Translations under genes and position numbers: made by a program
NCBI RefSeq assembly: GCF_007954275.1
Contig: NZ_VOLT01000007.1
Span: 248,001-312,000 of the forward strand
Reading direction: 5' to 3'
DNA from: Colwellia demingiae
GTDB lineage: Bacteria; Pseudomonadota; Gammaproteobacteria; Enterobacterales; Alteromonadaceae
Length of the DNA: 64,000 nucleotides
The notes under the pieces: generated by a model
Databases searched by the model: none
Told to the model about the DNA's origin: nothing
Seen by the model: the letters and a program-made list of their open reading frames with translations, nothing else
In this document: in pieces, positions 17,419-25,972 of the stretch
How the letters are laid out: each line of letters opens with the position of its first letter
How positions within the stretch are numbered: the first letter of the stretch is position 1

Positions 17419-17520
17419 ATCATGTGGTGTCTAGTAAACATTACTACTACTTGCTGTCATTGTAATTAAACTTAATAACTACTAAAAAGGTATACAGAGT
17501 AACCAAATTAAGCTTAAAAT

Positions 17521-17545
17521 TCTATGGCACTAAGTGCCCCCAAAG
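17521..17545 (-). repeat. Fragment of dispersed intergenic repeat
   Basis: The reverse strand reads TTGGGGGCACTTAGTGCCATAGA, the core block of the repeat family. Confidence 0.4.
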
Positions 17546-17649
17546 CAAGCTACCGCTAACAATATCTCCTTGCTCTTCTAATCGCTGCTGATTCGACAAA
17601 AATCGGCATAAGGTTTAGTGTATGTAATGGCAACCTGGTTAAAGCAGAC

Positions 17650-18558
17650 CTAATCCCTGCATACTTCTTCAGCATCTAAATGTTGCTGCAATATTGACGT
17701 CACTACTTCAAAACGTGATGGTAGCACTCTGTTTCTCTTTTTTACCCTGTATAAAGTTTCTATTACGGGTTGTTTGAGGTTAAATATTTTTAAATGTTGA
17801 GGCGCTTGGAACGACTCTACAGCACTTTTTGGTAATACGGTAAAACCTAACCCTTTGGCTACGGGTTGCAATATTTGGCTTATTTGATTGACATAACCCG
17901 TAATTGGGATCTCTTTAATACTCAAGTGAGTAAAATCTGATTCCTGACTTTGTGCTAAATAAAGCGATAAATAATGTTCTGCATCAGGGTGATCAATAAG
18001 ACCAAGCTCGGTTAATAAATCTTTGCCATAAACATCAGTTTCAACACTCGCGGGCAGCACTAAGCAAAGTTGCTCTTGGCCTATCTCCACTACATCAAAT
18101 AGACTATGACTTGGCGCATCCGTAATGATACCAAGGTCAATTATTCCCGTTTGTATTTCATTCAATATCTGATGATTAGGCGCTGCTTTTAGTTTAACAA
18201 CAAGCTGAGGGTGCTGAACTTGTAAATCCAATAACTTAGGATAAAGCATTAGTGCAAGTGCACCAGAGCAAGCTAAAGTACAATATCCAGAAAATGGGTC
18301 GTCGAACGCTAACAGTTCCATCAACCCTTGCTCATTTTTAACTAATTGCCCGGCATATTGATAAACTAAACGGCCTTGTTCAGTCACTTCGAAGCTCTTT
18401 TTTTCTCTGCGGATTAAAGAATGACCGCATGCTTTTTCAAGTTTACTAATATGCTGGCTGACCCCAGGCTGAGTCATAAATAGCTTTTCAGCAGTTTTGG
18501 TAAAATGCCCCATGTCAACGAGCGTTATAAAGGTATTTAACCAAGTAGGGTTTAGCAT
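17650..18558 (-). CDS. LysR-family transcriptional regulator
   Basis: About 302 residues from ATG 18558; TTG and GTG codons just upstream are possible starts. N-terminal winged helix: LNTFITLVDMGHFTKTAEKL, then MTQPGVSQHISKLEKACG; the rest is a periplasmic-binding-like effector domain (CTLACSGALALMLYPKLL, GIIDLGIITDAP, GLGFTVLPKSAVE). It is divergent from the VOC-gloA-nemA run, which it most likely controls. In E. coli nemA and gloA are under the TetR-type NemR, so a LysR protein in this place would be a replacement. A 17-base palindrome sits in the divergent region. Confidence 0.88.
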   Translation of the reverse strand: MLNPTWLNTFITLVDMGHFTKTAEKLFMTQPGVSQHISKLEKACGHSLIRREKKSFEVTEQGRLVYQYAGQLVKNEQGLMELLAFDDPFSGYCTLACSGALALMLYPKLLDLQVQHPQLVVKLKAAPNHQILNEIQTGIIDLGIITDAPSHSLFDVVEIGQEQLCLVLPASVETDVYGKDLLTELGLIDHPDAEHYLSLYLAQSQESDFTHLSIKEIPITGYVNQISQILQPVAKGLGFTVLPKSAVESFQAPQHLKIFNLKQPVIETLYRVKKRNRVLPSRFEVVTSILQQHLDAEEVCRD

Positions 18559-18572
18559 CACCAATCATCCAT

Positions 18573-18589
18573 AACAATAAATTATTGTT
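18573..18589. promoter_or_regulatory. Palindromic candidate LysR operator
   Basis: AACAATAA and TTATTGTT form a perfect palindrome around a central A, 15 bases upstream of the LysR start. A related half (AATAATAAACAATATT) follows at ~18613-18628. Confidence 0.45.
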
Positions 18590-18668
18590 TTGATTATAAT
18601 TGATAATTTCAAATAATAAACAATATTCCATACAATAGCGTCATTAAATTAAATCACGAATTAAACAC

Positions 18669-18698
18669 TTAAATTCAAAACAGTTAAATTCAAAACAG
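18669..18698 (+). repeat. Two tandem 15-base repeats before the first VOC gene
   Basis: TTAAATTCAAAACAG occurs twice in tandem, and the first bases of a third unit run into the ribosome site. Probably slippage; it could affect leader length. Confidence 0.6.
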
Positions 18699-18716
18699 TT
18701 AAATTTGGAGTAAATT

Positions 18717-19202
18717 ATGAAAATGAATCACGTAGGTCTTATGGTTGGCGATATGGATATAGCGGTTGAGTTTTACACTAAAGCGCTGGGTCTTAAAATT
18801 GTAATGGGCAACACTAAGGTAAAAGAAGAGCGTGAAACGGCCATTGGCAGAATGTGTGTGGCTGTTTTTGGTGAAGGCTTTAAAGGTTTTAACATTGCAC
18901 ACCTAGTAACAACTGACGGCATTGGTGTTGAAATGTTTGAAATGAAAGAGCGTCAAGAACGTCACGAAGTTGATTTCACACGCCTTGGTATATTCCACTT
19001 CTGTCTTCAAACAGATGATTTCGAAGGTGCTATTGCGCGTACTGAACAATATGGCGGTAAAGTGCGTATGGACATTATGCGCTACCACCCAGAAGACGAC
19101 AGTAAGCAAGCAAAAATGGTTTACTTAGAAGACCCGTTTGGCAATTTGTTTGAGCTTTACTCACACTCTTATGAAGAAACCTACGCTTCTGATTACGAGT
19201 AG
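18717..19202 (+). CDS. VOC-family protein (glyoxalase/dioxygenase fold), copy 1
   Basis: 161 residues made of two beta-alpha-beta-beta-beta halves: MNHVGLMVGDMDIAVEFYTKALG and FHFCLQTDDFEGAIARTEQYGG. Metal-type positions are seen in NHVGLMV, VEMFEM, FHFCL and NLFELYSHSY. A clear GGAG ribosome site precedes ATG 18717. The precise reaction cannot be read from sequence; with GloA and NemA next door, handling of a toxic carbonyl or electrophile is a fair guess. The copy at 22268 differs at one residue (Ile15 here, Lys15 there). Confidence 0.82.
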   Translation: MKMNHVGLMVGDMDIAVEFYTKALGLKIVMGNTKVKEERETAIGRMCVAVFGEGFKGFNIAHLVTTDGIGVEMFEMKERQERHEVDFTRLGIFHFCLQTDDFEGAIARTEQYGGKVRMDIMRYHPEDDSKQAKMVYLEDPFGNLFELYSHSYEETYASDYE

Positions 19203-19310
19203 TTTAATAGGCTGATATTAAGCTAAATATTAGCCTATTAGTAAACAAACAACCCCATCCTTGCCCTCATAATTTTTGATAACAATATTTATAACGCTAC
19301 AGGCATTCAA

Positions 19311-19694
19311 ATGAATAAAATTTTACACACCATGTTAAGAGTTACAGACCTTGAGCAATCAATCGATTTTTATACCACTGTATTAGGCATGAAAGTGCTC
19401 GACAGAACAGAGAACAATGAATATCGCTATACCTTGGTATTTGTTGGTTACGAAGGGCAAGGTTCAACGATTGAACTAACTTACAACTGGGATACAAATA
19501 AGTACGATCTTGGCAATGCGTTTGGTCACCTTGCACTAGGCGTCGATGATATTTACGCCGCCTGTGACAAGATCAAAGCACTCGGTGGAAACGTAACCCG
19601 TGAAGCAGGACCGGTAAAGGGCGGAAAGACACAGATAGCCTTTATTACGGACCCCGACGGTTACCAAATTGAATTGATCCAGTTATCAAAATAA
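19311..19694 (+). CDS. gloA: Lactoylglutathione lyase (glyoxalase I)
   Basis: 127 residues, the usual length. Converts the methylglyoxal-glutathione adduct to S-lactoylglutathione. Metal ligands appear in order: [19 protein letters not shown] (His), [10 protein letters not shown] (Glu), [12 protein letters not shown] (His), [10 protein letters not shown] (Glu). Also [14 protein letters not shown] and [13 protein letters not shown]. It lies 12 bases before the nemA-like gene, so they are co-transcribed, as in the E. coli nemRA-gloA unit. Methylglyoxal can arise from DHAP, a product of the rhamnose pathway in this window. Confidence 0.92.
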   Translation: MNKILHTMLRVTDLEQSIDFYTTVLGMKVLDRTENNEYRYTLVFVGYEGQGSTIELTYNWDTNKYDLGNAFGHLALGVDDIYAACDKIKALGGNVTREAGPVKGGKTQIAFITDPDGYQIELIQLSK

Positions 19695-19706
19695 GAGGAA
19701 AACAAG

Positions 19707-20807
19707 ATGAACAATGCACTATTTAAAACCATACAACTCGGTAAGCTCACGTTAAAAAACCGTATTGTAATGCCTCCAATGACTCGATCTCGCGCAAGCC
19801 AACCAGGTAATATCGCGAACCAAATGATGGCTGATTATTATGCTCAACGCGCATCAGCGGGCCTTGTTATAGCTGAAGGAACTCAAATTTCAGCTATTGG
19901 CCAAGGATATGCTTGGACTCCGGGTATCTATACGCCAGAGCAAATTGCCGGATGGAACAAGGTAACTGATGCTGTTCACGCAAATGGCGGCGCTATATTT
20001 GCTCAACTTTGGCATGTTGGCCGAGTTACTCACCCTGAAAATATCGGTGGTGAACAGCCTATTTCATCTTCAGCGTTAAAAGCAGTGAATGTAAAAGTTT
20101 TCATTGATAATGGCACAGATGAACCTGGTTTTGTTGATGTGGTAGAGCCACGAGAAATGACTAAAGCTGACATTCAACAAGTGATCGGTGAATATCGACA
20201 AGCAGCATTAAATGCGATTGAAGCAGGTTTTGATGGTATTGAATTGCACGCTGCCAACGGCTACTTGATTAACCAGTTTATTGATTCCGAGGCTAATAAT
20301 CGTACTGATGAGTACGGTGGCTCTATTGAAAACCGGCTACGTTTTCTTAGCGAAGTGGTTGCCGCAATGGGCGAGGCCATTGGCGTTGATCGTGTCGGTG
20401 TTCGTCTCGCGCCATTCACATCATTAAATGGCACAGTAGATACAACACCAGTAGAAACATACACCGCTGCCGTAGTAATGCTCAATACACACAAGGTTGT
20501 TTACATTCATATAGCTGAAGTTGATTGGGATGATGCACCAGAAACGCCAAAAGCGTTTAAATCTGCGGTTCGAGAAGCCTACCAAGGTGTACTCATTTAT
20601 GCTGGACGTTACAACGATAAAAAAGGTGCACTGGCAATCACTGATGGTGTGACAGATATGGTTGGTTTTGGCCGCCCATTTATCGCCAACCCAGATTTGC
20701 CAAATCGTATTAAGAATGGTTTCCCATTGGCGGTTCACAATCCAGACACATTGTTTGGCGGTACCGAGCAAGGACTAACGGATTATAACGAATATAGTCC
20801 TAGTTAA
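19707..20807 (+). CDS. nemA: Old yellow enzyme-family alkene reductase (N-ethylmaleimide reductase type)
   Basis: 366 residues, FMN TIM barrel. LFKTIQLGKLTLKNRIVMPPMTRSRA is the standard start. FAQLWHVGRVTHP, IELHAANGYLINQFIDS with the substrate-binding His/Asn pair, NNRTDEYGGSIENRLRF and MVGFGRPFIANPDLP are all present. It reduces activated C=C bonds of electrophiles with NADPH. The gene pairs with gloA. Around LAPFTSLNGTVDTTPVETYTAAVVMLNT the sequence is usual for NemA. Function in detoxification is well supported by family; the natural substrate is unknown. Confidence 0.9.
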   Translation: MNNALFKTIQLGKLTLKNRIVMPPMTRSRASQPGNIANQMMADYYAQRASAGLVIAEGTQISAIGQGYAWTPGIYTPEQIAGWNKVTDAVHANGGAIFAQLWHVGRVTHPENIGGEQPISSSALKAVNVKVFIDNGTDEPGFVDVVEPREMTKADIQQVIGEYRQAALNAIEAGFDGIELHAANGYLINQFIDSEANNRTDEYGGSIENRLRFLSEVVAAMGEAIGVDRVGVRLAPFTSLNGTVDTTPVETYTAAVVMLNTHKVVYIHIAEVDWDDAPETPKAFKSAVREAYQGVLIYAGRYNDKKGALAITDGVTDMVGFGRPFIANPDLPNRIKNGFPLAVHNPDTLFGGTEQGLTDYNEYSPS

Positions 20808-20975
20808 TTTACTGCAATTTATAGCCACAGTATGATCTTAATTACGCAAGTGAACGTACAAATAACACACAAAAAGTAATTGAGGGTGTTTTTAAAAAGA
20901 CACCTGAAACATTAATTCAATTTAACATATTTTTTAATATAAAAATTTAACTTATTAGCCATTAAGGGCCACATT

Positions 20976-21620
20976 ATGTTTATGAATCACCCAAGCAGAA
21001 GAAAATTTATGCAGCTTGCCGGTGCCAGTTTAGGCGCTGCCGCCTTAACCAGCTTACCTGCTTCAGCTACACCAGAATCATCACCAATCGCTGGAACTGT
21101 CACAGATTTTCCACATGAAAATAAGCCCTATCCAAGAAATTTTTCTCATATTGGTATTTCCGTTCCTGATTTAGAAAAAGCGGTTAAGTTTTATACCGAA
21201 GTATTGGGTTGGTATATTATTATGGCACCAACCGACGTTACCGAAGATGACAGTCCTATAGGACTTATGTGTACCGACGTATTTGGACCTGGTTGGGAGC
21301 GTTTTAAAATAGCGCATCTATCTACGGGCGATCGTATTGGTATTGAACTCTTTGAATTTAAGAATCAAGAAAACCCTAAAGATAACTTCGAGTATTGGAA
21401 AACAGGTATCTTTCATTTCTGTGTCCAAGACCCAGATGTTGAAGGGCTAGCTGATAAAATAGTCGCAGCAGGAGGCAAGAAACGAATGAAAGCACCTCGC
21501 TATTATTACCCCGGTGAAAAACCTTATCGAATGATTTATATGGAAGACCCATTTGGCAATATTCTTGAGATTTATAGCCACAGCTATGAGCTTCATTACG
21601 GAAGTGGTGCGTATAGCTAA
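20976..21620 (+). CDS. Tat-exported VOC-family protein
   Basis: 214 residues. The N-terminus has a twin-arginine signal (PSRRKFMQLAGASLGAAAL, cleavage after SLPASA), so the mature protein is exported folded to the periplasm. Residues ~55-214 are a VOC domain clearly paralogous to the two cytoplasmic 161-residue VOC proteins: NFSHIGISVPDLEKAVKFYTEV, FHFCVQDPDVEGLADKI, RMIYMEDPFGNILEIYSHSYE. Metal-type positions are kept. Periplasmic export of this fold is uncommon, and Tat export suggests that a metal is inserted in the cytoplasm. Start at 20976 or 20982 cannot be separated. Confidence 0.82.
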   Translation: MFMNHPSRRKFMQLAGASLGAAALTSLPASATPESSPIAGTVTDFPHENKPYPRNFSHIGISVPDLEKAVKFYTEVLGWYIIMAPTDVTEDDSPIGLMCTDVFGPGWERFKIAHLSTGDRIGIELFEFKNQENPKDNFEYWKTGIFHFCVQDPDVEGLADKIVAAGGKKRMKAPRYYYPGEKPYRMIYMEDPFGNILEIYSHSYELHYGSGAYS

Positions 21621-21663
21621 GTCGCTCTATTTCAATTTAAATTACAAAGAACTAATGCGTTTC

Positions 21664-21693
21664 AATGGGATTACTTAAGGTAATCCCATTTTT
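21664..21693 (+). terminator. Rho-independent terminator after the Tat-VOC gene
   Basis: Stem AATGGGATTAC with GTAATCCCATT, short loop, then T5. Confidence 0.85.
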
Positions 21694-22048
21694 ATGTCTG
21701 AAGCGATCTAAATTTTATAGATTATTACTCAAACATTGTATTTCGCTATTACTATTTCAGTGAACACTTTAAACTTCAGCCCTTGTACTAAGCCCTACTT
21801 TTAAAAAGTTTTTTTATCAATAAAGTGTCTTAAATGTCGGATAAAACGACAAATGATGAACGGGTATAATTGAGCACTGAGTTGTAATAACAGTCGATGA
21901 CGTTAAGTACCCCTATCTGAGTTATGGCTAACCCTCACTATTGCCACATTGAACTTAATCCCGCCCCTCAATCGGCAGTAGACTTCGGTTATTATTACCC
22001 TGCATATGTTGCGTTGACCATTTGAATTCACAGCACAACGCGATCATG

Positions 22049-22078
22049 AATTCTATAGCGTTTCGTGCCCCCTTTTGC
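22049..22078 (-). repeat. Fragment of dispersed intergenic repeat
   Basis: The reverse strand carries AAAAGGGGGCACGAAACGCT and ATAGAATT, the core block of the family. Confidence 0.4.
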
Positions 22079-22267
22079 CTTAGAAAGTTACGTTTAATTA
22101 AACAATCCTGAAGCAGTGTTTCACTTCAATAAATATCCACTGCACGACCATAATTTAAAATTATTATTTTTATAATATTTAATTATTTTTAATTATGAAG
22201 TGTTCGGCGTAGTATTACCTCATCGAAACGAAGTACGAACTAATCAATATAATTTTTGGAGTAAGTT

Positions 22268-22753
22268 ATGAAAATGAATCACGTAGGTCTTATGGTTGGC
22301 GATATGGATAAAGCGGTTGAGTTTTACACTAAAGCGCTGGGTCTTAAAATTGTAATGGGCAACACTAAGGTAAAAGAAGAGCGTGAAACGGCCATTGGCA
22401 GAATGTGTGTGGCTGTTTTTGGTGAAGGTTTTAAAGGCTTTAACATTGCACACCTAGTAACGACTGACGGCATTGGTGTTGAAATGTTTGAAATGAAAGA
22501 GCGCCAAGAACGTCACGAAGTTGATTTCACACGCCTTGGTATATTCCACTTCTGTCTTCAAACAGATGACTTCGAAGGTGCTATTGCGCGTACTGAGCAA
22601 TATGGCGGTAAAGTGCGTATGGACATTATGCGCTACCATCCAGAAGACGACAGTAAACAAGCAAAAATGGTGTATTTAGAAGACCCGTTTGGCAATTTAT
22701 TTGAGCTTTACTCGCACTCTTATGAAGAAACTTACGCTTCTGATTACGAGTAG
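22268..22753 (+). CDS. VOC-family protein, copy 2 (near-identical duplicate)
   Basis: 161 residues, identical to the protein at 18717 except Lys15 for Ile15. The nucleotide differences are few and nearly all silent. The match begins at the GGAGTAA ribosome site and runs to the stop (tacgcttctgattacgag) and then ends sharply. The 3.5 kb in between holds gloA, nemA and the Tat-VOC gene, which are not duplicated. This is a recent duplication or ongoing gene conversion. A good terminator follows, so it is a single-gene unit. Confidence 0.82.
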   Translation: MKMNHVGLMVGDMDKAVEFYTKALGLKIVMGNTKVKEERETAIGRMCVAVFGEGFKGFNIAHLVTTDGIGVEMFEMKERQERHEVDFTRLGIFHFCLQTDDFEGAIARTEQYGGKVRMDIMRYHPEDDSKQAKMVYLEDPFGNLFELYSHSYEETYASDYE

Positions 22754-23154
22754 TTAATTTAACGTAACACGCGTTAAACAAATTATTGGAAGGCTACCTA
22801 TGGTGGCCTTTTTTGTATCTGGCTGTAAAAGAGTAATAACTTTGGCTGTGTATGTAGAGATATCAGTAAAGTATTCTAAGTCGCTTTGTGCCATAGACGA
22901 GATAGGAGTATTAAATTTTTATCAGTTATTTGAACGGGAAGTTGACCATCATATTCAGGTCGACTCTACTAATTTTAATCATTGATGGTAAACAAGGCTG
23001 ATTAAGGTAAATGTAATAAGGCGTAACTGGCTTCAAATAAATTTTTAATTAATTATGAATACAGTACGTTAGGATTATATTTAATTTAGCCCATGGATAA
23101 AATTAACATCCCCAAATAGACTGAGATAATTTAAGTTGTGGTCAAATAATCACT
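22754..23154. other. Gap between VOC copy 2 and ohrR
   Basis: Contains the terminator at 22790. A short open frame (22800-22985) overlaps that terminator and has no recognisable content; I do not count it as a gene. Confidence 0.45.
22790..22814 (+). terminator. Rho-independent terminator after VOC copy 2
   Basis: AAGGCTACC pairs fully with GGTGGCCTT (one G-T pair), loop TAT, followed by T-run. Confidence 0.85.
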
Positions 23155-23601
23155 TTACTGGTTATTTAAATTAGCGAGTAAAAGATCACAACCTTGCTTT
23201 AATGCGACTAATTCCTCCATGGTCATTCTTGCTTTGCATAACATTTCATTAGGTACTTGTTCTGCTTGGTGTTGTAAGTCACGACCATCAACGGTTAAAG
23301 AAATTATCATTACTCGTTCATCTTCTTTACTGCGTAATCGATTAATTAAGCATTTAGTCTCTAATCGCTTCAGTAGAGGTGTTAACGTGCCTGAATCCAA
23401 ATGAATTTTACTGCCTAACTCTTTTACATTCATGGTTGAATGTTGCCAAAGGACCATCATGACGATGTATTGTAGGTAGGTGAGGTCTAATTCTTTAAGT
23501 AGAGGGCGGTAAGCCCTACCCATAGCGTTTGAAGCACTATAGAGAGAAAAACAAATTTGCTTATCTAACGTTAGATTTGATGATTTCTTGGTTTTGGTCA
23601 T
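23155..23601 (-). CDS. ohrR: MarR-family organic hydroperoxide sensor
   Basis: 148 residues. The redox-sensing cysteine is Cys17 in DKQICFSLYSASNAM; Cys122 matches the position of the resolving cysteine in two-cysteine OhrR proteins; a third is Cys84. The winged helix includes MNVKELGSKIHLDSGTLTPLLKRLE and the wing RSKEDERVMIISLT. In its reduced form OhrR represses ohr; oxidation by organic peroxides releases it. It is divergent from ohr (23743), the classic arrangement, with palindromes between them. Confidence 0.93.
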   Translation of the reverse strand: MTKTKKSSNLTLDKQICFSLYSASNAMGRAYRPLLKELDLTYLQYIVMMVLWQHSTMNVKELGSKIHLDSGTLTPLLKRLETKCLINRLRSKEDERVMIISLTVDGRDLQHQAEQVPNEMLCKARMTMEELVALKQGCDLLLANLNNQ

Positions 23602-23624
23602 AATTTTAGCTTCTTTAAAGATAA

Positions 23625-23636
23625 ATTGTGCACAAT
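23625..23636. promoter_or_regulatory. Candidate OhrR operator 1
   Basis: ATTGTGCACAAT is a perfect 12-base palindrome 24 bases upstream of ohrR. A similar element lies at 23683. Confidence 0.55.
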
Positions 23637-23682
23637 ATACTTGCGTAATTATTATAATTCAATTAATATTACTTCAAGTTAG

Positions 23683-23694
23683 GTTGTGCGCAAC
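23683..23694. promoter_or_regulatory. Candidate OhrR operator 2
   Basis: GTTGTGCGCAAC, a near-perfect palindrome in the ohr half of the divergent region. It shares the TTGTGCRCAA core with operator 1. Confidence 0.55.
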
Positions 23695-23742
23695 TAAATC
23701 GCACGCAATTAATTAATCATTATACATTAGAAGGCTACTGAA

Positions 23743-24165
23743 ATGACTATTTTATATACTACATCCGCAACGGCAAATGCCGGCCGTAATGGCCAAGTAA
23801 CAACAGATGATAAAAAATTAGACCTTGCGTTAAGTTATCCAAAAGAGATGGGTGGAACGGGTGAAGCAACAAATCCAGAGCAACTTTTTGCCGCGGGTTA
23901 CTCGGCTTGTTTTTCAAATGCTATATTACATGTAGCTAATCAAACTAAAGTGGCGATAAAATCAGCACCGACAACCGCAACTGTAGGTATTGGTCCAAAT
24001 GAGACTAAAGGATTTGCACTAGCCGTTACTTTATCAATTGTATTAGATTTAGAGCAAACCGAAGCGGTTCAACTTGTTAAAACAGCACACCAGGTCTGCC
24101 CTTATTCAAATGCAGTACGTGGTAATATCGATGTAAAATTAATCGTAAATGGTGTTGCTTTATAA
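23743..24165 (+). CDS. ohr: Organic hydroperoxide reductase
   Basis: 140 residues, OsmC/Ohr fold, acts in the cytoplasm to reduce organic hydroperoxides with lipoyl-type thiols. Catalytic cysteines: Cys56 in AAGYSACFSNAI and Cys119 in HQVCPYSNAVRGN. The TSATANAGRNGQV start and LGGTGEATNPEQL-like segment (here MGGTGEATNPEQL) are standard. Divergent ohrR supports the call. A small GTTGCTT/AAGCAAC hairpin overlaps its stop and may be a weak terminator. Confidence 0.95.
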   Translation: MTILYTTSATANAGRNGQVTTDDKKLDLALSYPKEMGGTGEATNPEQLFAAGYSACFSNAILHVANQTKVAIKSAPTTATVGIGPNETKGFALAVTLSIVLDLEQTEAVQLVKTAHQVCPYSNAVRGNIDVKLIVNGVAL

Positions 24166-24254
24166 GCAACCGATAATCTTTTTTCTATCAGAAATAAACA
24201 CTGGTTTGAGCTAATTAATCGTTAACTCATCTAATGACTATCAAGGAATAAATT

Positions 24255-25184
24255 ATGCGCGCAGTTCGAATTCATCAATATGGTGGCACTGAAACTCTAC
24301 AGTTAGACCAAATTGATACACCCGTAATCAATACAGATGATATTTTGATTAAGGTTAAAGCTTCATCAATTAATCCTGTTGATTGGAAAATAAGAGAAGG
24401 CTATTTACAAGATTTTATCCCTTATAAATTACCCACTACCTTAGGTTGGGATGTAGCAGGAATCGTTTCAGCCGTGGGTGATTCAGTAACTGACTTTAAG
24501 GTCGGAGATGAAGTTTATAGTCGTCCAGAGATTAGCCGAGATGGAACTTATGCCGACTATATCGCAGTAGAAGCTGACGAAGTGGCAATGAAGTCTACCA
24601 AGTTAGATTTCGCACAGGCAGCCGCGTTACCTTTAGCGGGCATTACAGCTTGGGAATGTTTAGTTGATGTAGGTCAACTGCAAGCAGGGCAACGTGTATT
24701 AATCCATGCCGGTGCGGGTGGTGTCGGACATCTAGCGATACAAATAGCTAAAGCAAAAGGTGCCATCGTTATTGCGACCGCCTCGGCAAAAAATCAAGAT
24801 TTATTAACGAAATTTGGTGCTGACCAAGCGGTGGATTACAATCAAGGTAATTTACTTGAGCAGATTGAACCGGTTGATTTGGTTGTCGATACTATCGGTG
24901 GAGCGGTGCAGAGCCAGTCTTGGGCATTATTGAAAGCGGGTGGAATGTTAGTTTCTATCGTTGACCAACCGAGCGAAGAGATCGCAAAAGAGCATAACGT
25001 TAAGGCTGCTTTTGTTTTTATTCAGCCGAGTAGTCGTATTTTACGTGAGCTAAATACCTTAGTTGAACAGGATCAATTAATCCCATTTATTGAACATCGT
25101 TTTCCATTAGAAAATATCGCAGAAGCGCATTTACAAAGTCAATCTGGGCGTACACGCGGTAAAATAGTTATCGAGGTAAGTTAA
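24255..25184 (+). CDS. MDR-family NADPH oxidoreductase (quinone reductase-like)
   Basis: 309 residues. GroES-like N-terminal domain (MRAVRIHQYGGTETLQLDQI, SSINPVDWKIREGYL, LGWDVAGIVSAVGDSV), then a Rossmann domain with VLIHAGAGGVGHLAIQIAKAKGA for NADPH. Zinc-binding cysteines of true alcohol dehydrogenases are absent, so this is a zinc-free quinone-oxidoreductase or alkenal-reductase type. It lies 90 bases after ohr in the same direction, so it may belong to the peroxide response. A strong terminator follows. Confidence 0.85.
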   Translation: MRAVRIHQYGGTETLQLDQIDTPVINTDDILIKVKASSINPVDWKIREGYLQDFIPYKLPTTLGWDVAGIVSAVGDSVTDFKVGDEVYSRPEISRDGTYADYIAVEADEVAMKSTKLDFAQAAALPLAGITAWECLVDVGQLQAGQRVLIHAGAGGVGHLAIQIAKAKGAIVIATASAKNQDLLTKFGADQAVDYNQGNLLEQIEPVDLVVDTIGGAVQSQSWALLKAGGMLVSIVDQPSEEIAKEHNVKAAFVFIQPSSRILRELNTLVEQDQLIPFIEHRFPLENIAEAHLQSQSGRTRGKIVIEVS

Positions 25185-25221
25185 TTTGTTTTAAATTGAA
25201 TTAGGTTAACTGAATTAAAAG

Positions 25222-25252
25222 AAAAAGGTCGCATATTTTTTGCGACCTTTTT
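25222..25252 (+). terminator. Rho-independent terminator after the MDR gene
   Basis: Stem AAAGGTCGCA with TGCGACCTTT, a loop of 7, then Ts. A-run before the stem makes it possibly bidirectional. Confidence 0.85.
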
Positions 25253-25430
25253 ACATCTATACCTTAGATAAATAGACTTAATATAGTTTAACCGTGAGCT
25301 GGCATTAACCAAGCTAATTACCTCTAACACTACACCTCTGGTTTATAGTTATTTCCGCGCTCATTATGTTTGTCATATAGGGATACATTACATACTAGTA
25401 ATAATCCCTTTTGCCAAAAATGATCATAAT

Positions 25431-25515
25431 TTCTGTGGCTGTTTGTGCCCCAAAGCGACATAGACTCATAAAAATTTAATACCTAAAATACTGTTAATCG
25501 AATGTCCGCTTTTGG
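25431..25515 (-). repeat. Degraded dispersed repeat pieces
   Basis: The reverse strand carries TCTATGTCGCTTTGGGGCACAAA. The adjacent AATGTCCGCTTTTGG block at 25500 is on the plus strand, so the two blocks are arranged differently from the other copies. Confidence 0.35.
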
Positions 25516-25972
25516 TATTTCAACCAAATTTGAATTTTTTATTTGACAGAACATTGGTGGAATTTCAAACAATTTAAATATCTAACGCATGGCTTTTTTT
25601 CGTTAGATTATTCATCGATAGATAAGCCTAGGCTAACGTCTGGTTTCGTATCAAAGTGAACGTTAGGTGGGATGATTTTACTCATGAATTTAGACCGCTC
25701 TGTGGTAAAAGTGAGCCTTATATTTTAACCAATTGATAGTTAAAAATAGTTCACCGCTTATGACTTCTTGGTGGCAAAAGTGATCATGTCTCGATAGTGG
25801 GATTTGTTGTTATACCAACAGTTTTGATGTAAAAAACAGGTAGAACTATTATCATTGATAATTGTTATTCCTCATGACTCCATAGTATCTATATCGATTT
25901 TTCAGTTACGTGCTACACATTGATTTTAAATCATATTTTAATAATAAACTATTATAAGGTAGGTATATACTT

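Larger units (their letters stand above)
17346..17649. other. Intergenic gap after the fucose operon
   Basis: Holds the operon terminator and a small reverse-oriented piece of the dispersed repeat (17521-17545). No other feature seen. Confidence 0.4.
21621..22267. other. Gap between the VOC genes
   Basis: After the terminator at 21664 there is no credible gene. Small degraded repeat pieces occur at ~21897-21930 and 22049-22078. The last ~20 bases before 22268 match the leader of the first VOC gene. Confidence 0.45.
25185..25972. other. Gene-free stretch with degraded repeats
   Basis: After the terminator (25222-25252) there is no credible gene. Repeat pieces: reverse core block at 25431-25469 and a plus AATGTCCGCTTTTGG piece at ~25500-25515. 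Confidence 0.45.

Noticed and set aside
22800..22985. 61-residue open frame after VOC copy 2
   Set aside because: It begins inside a rho-independent terminator and has no recognisable motif or ribosome site.
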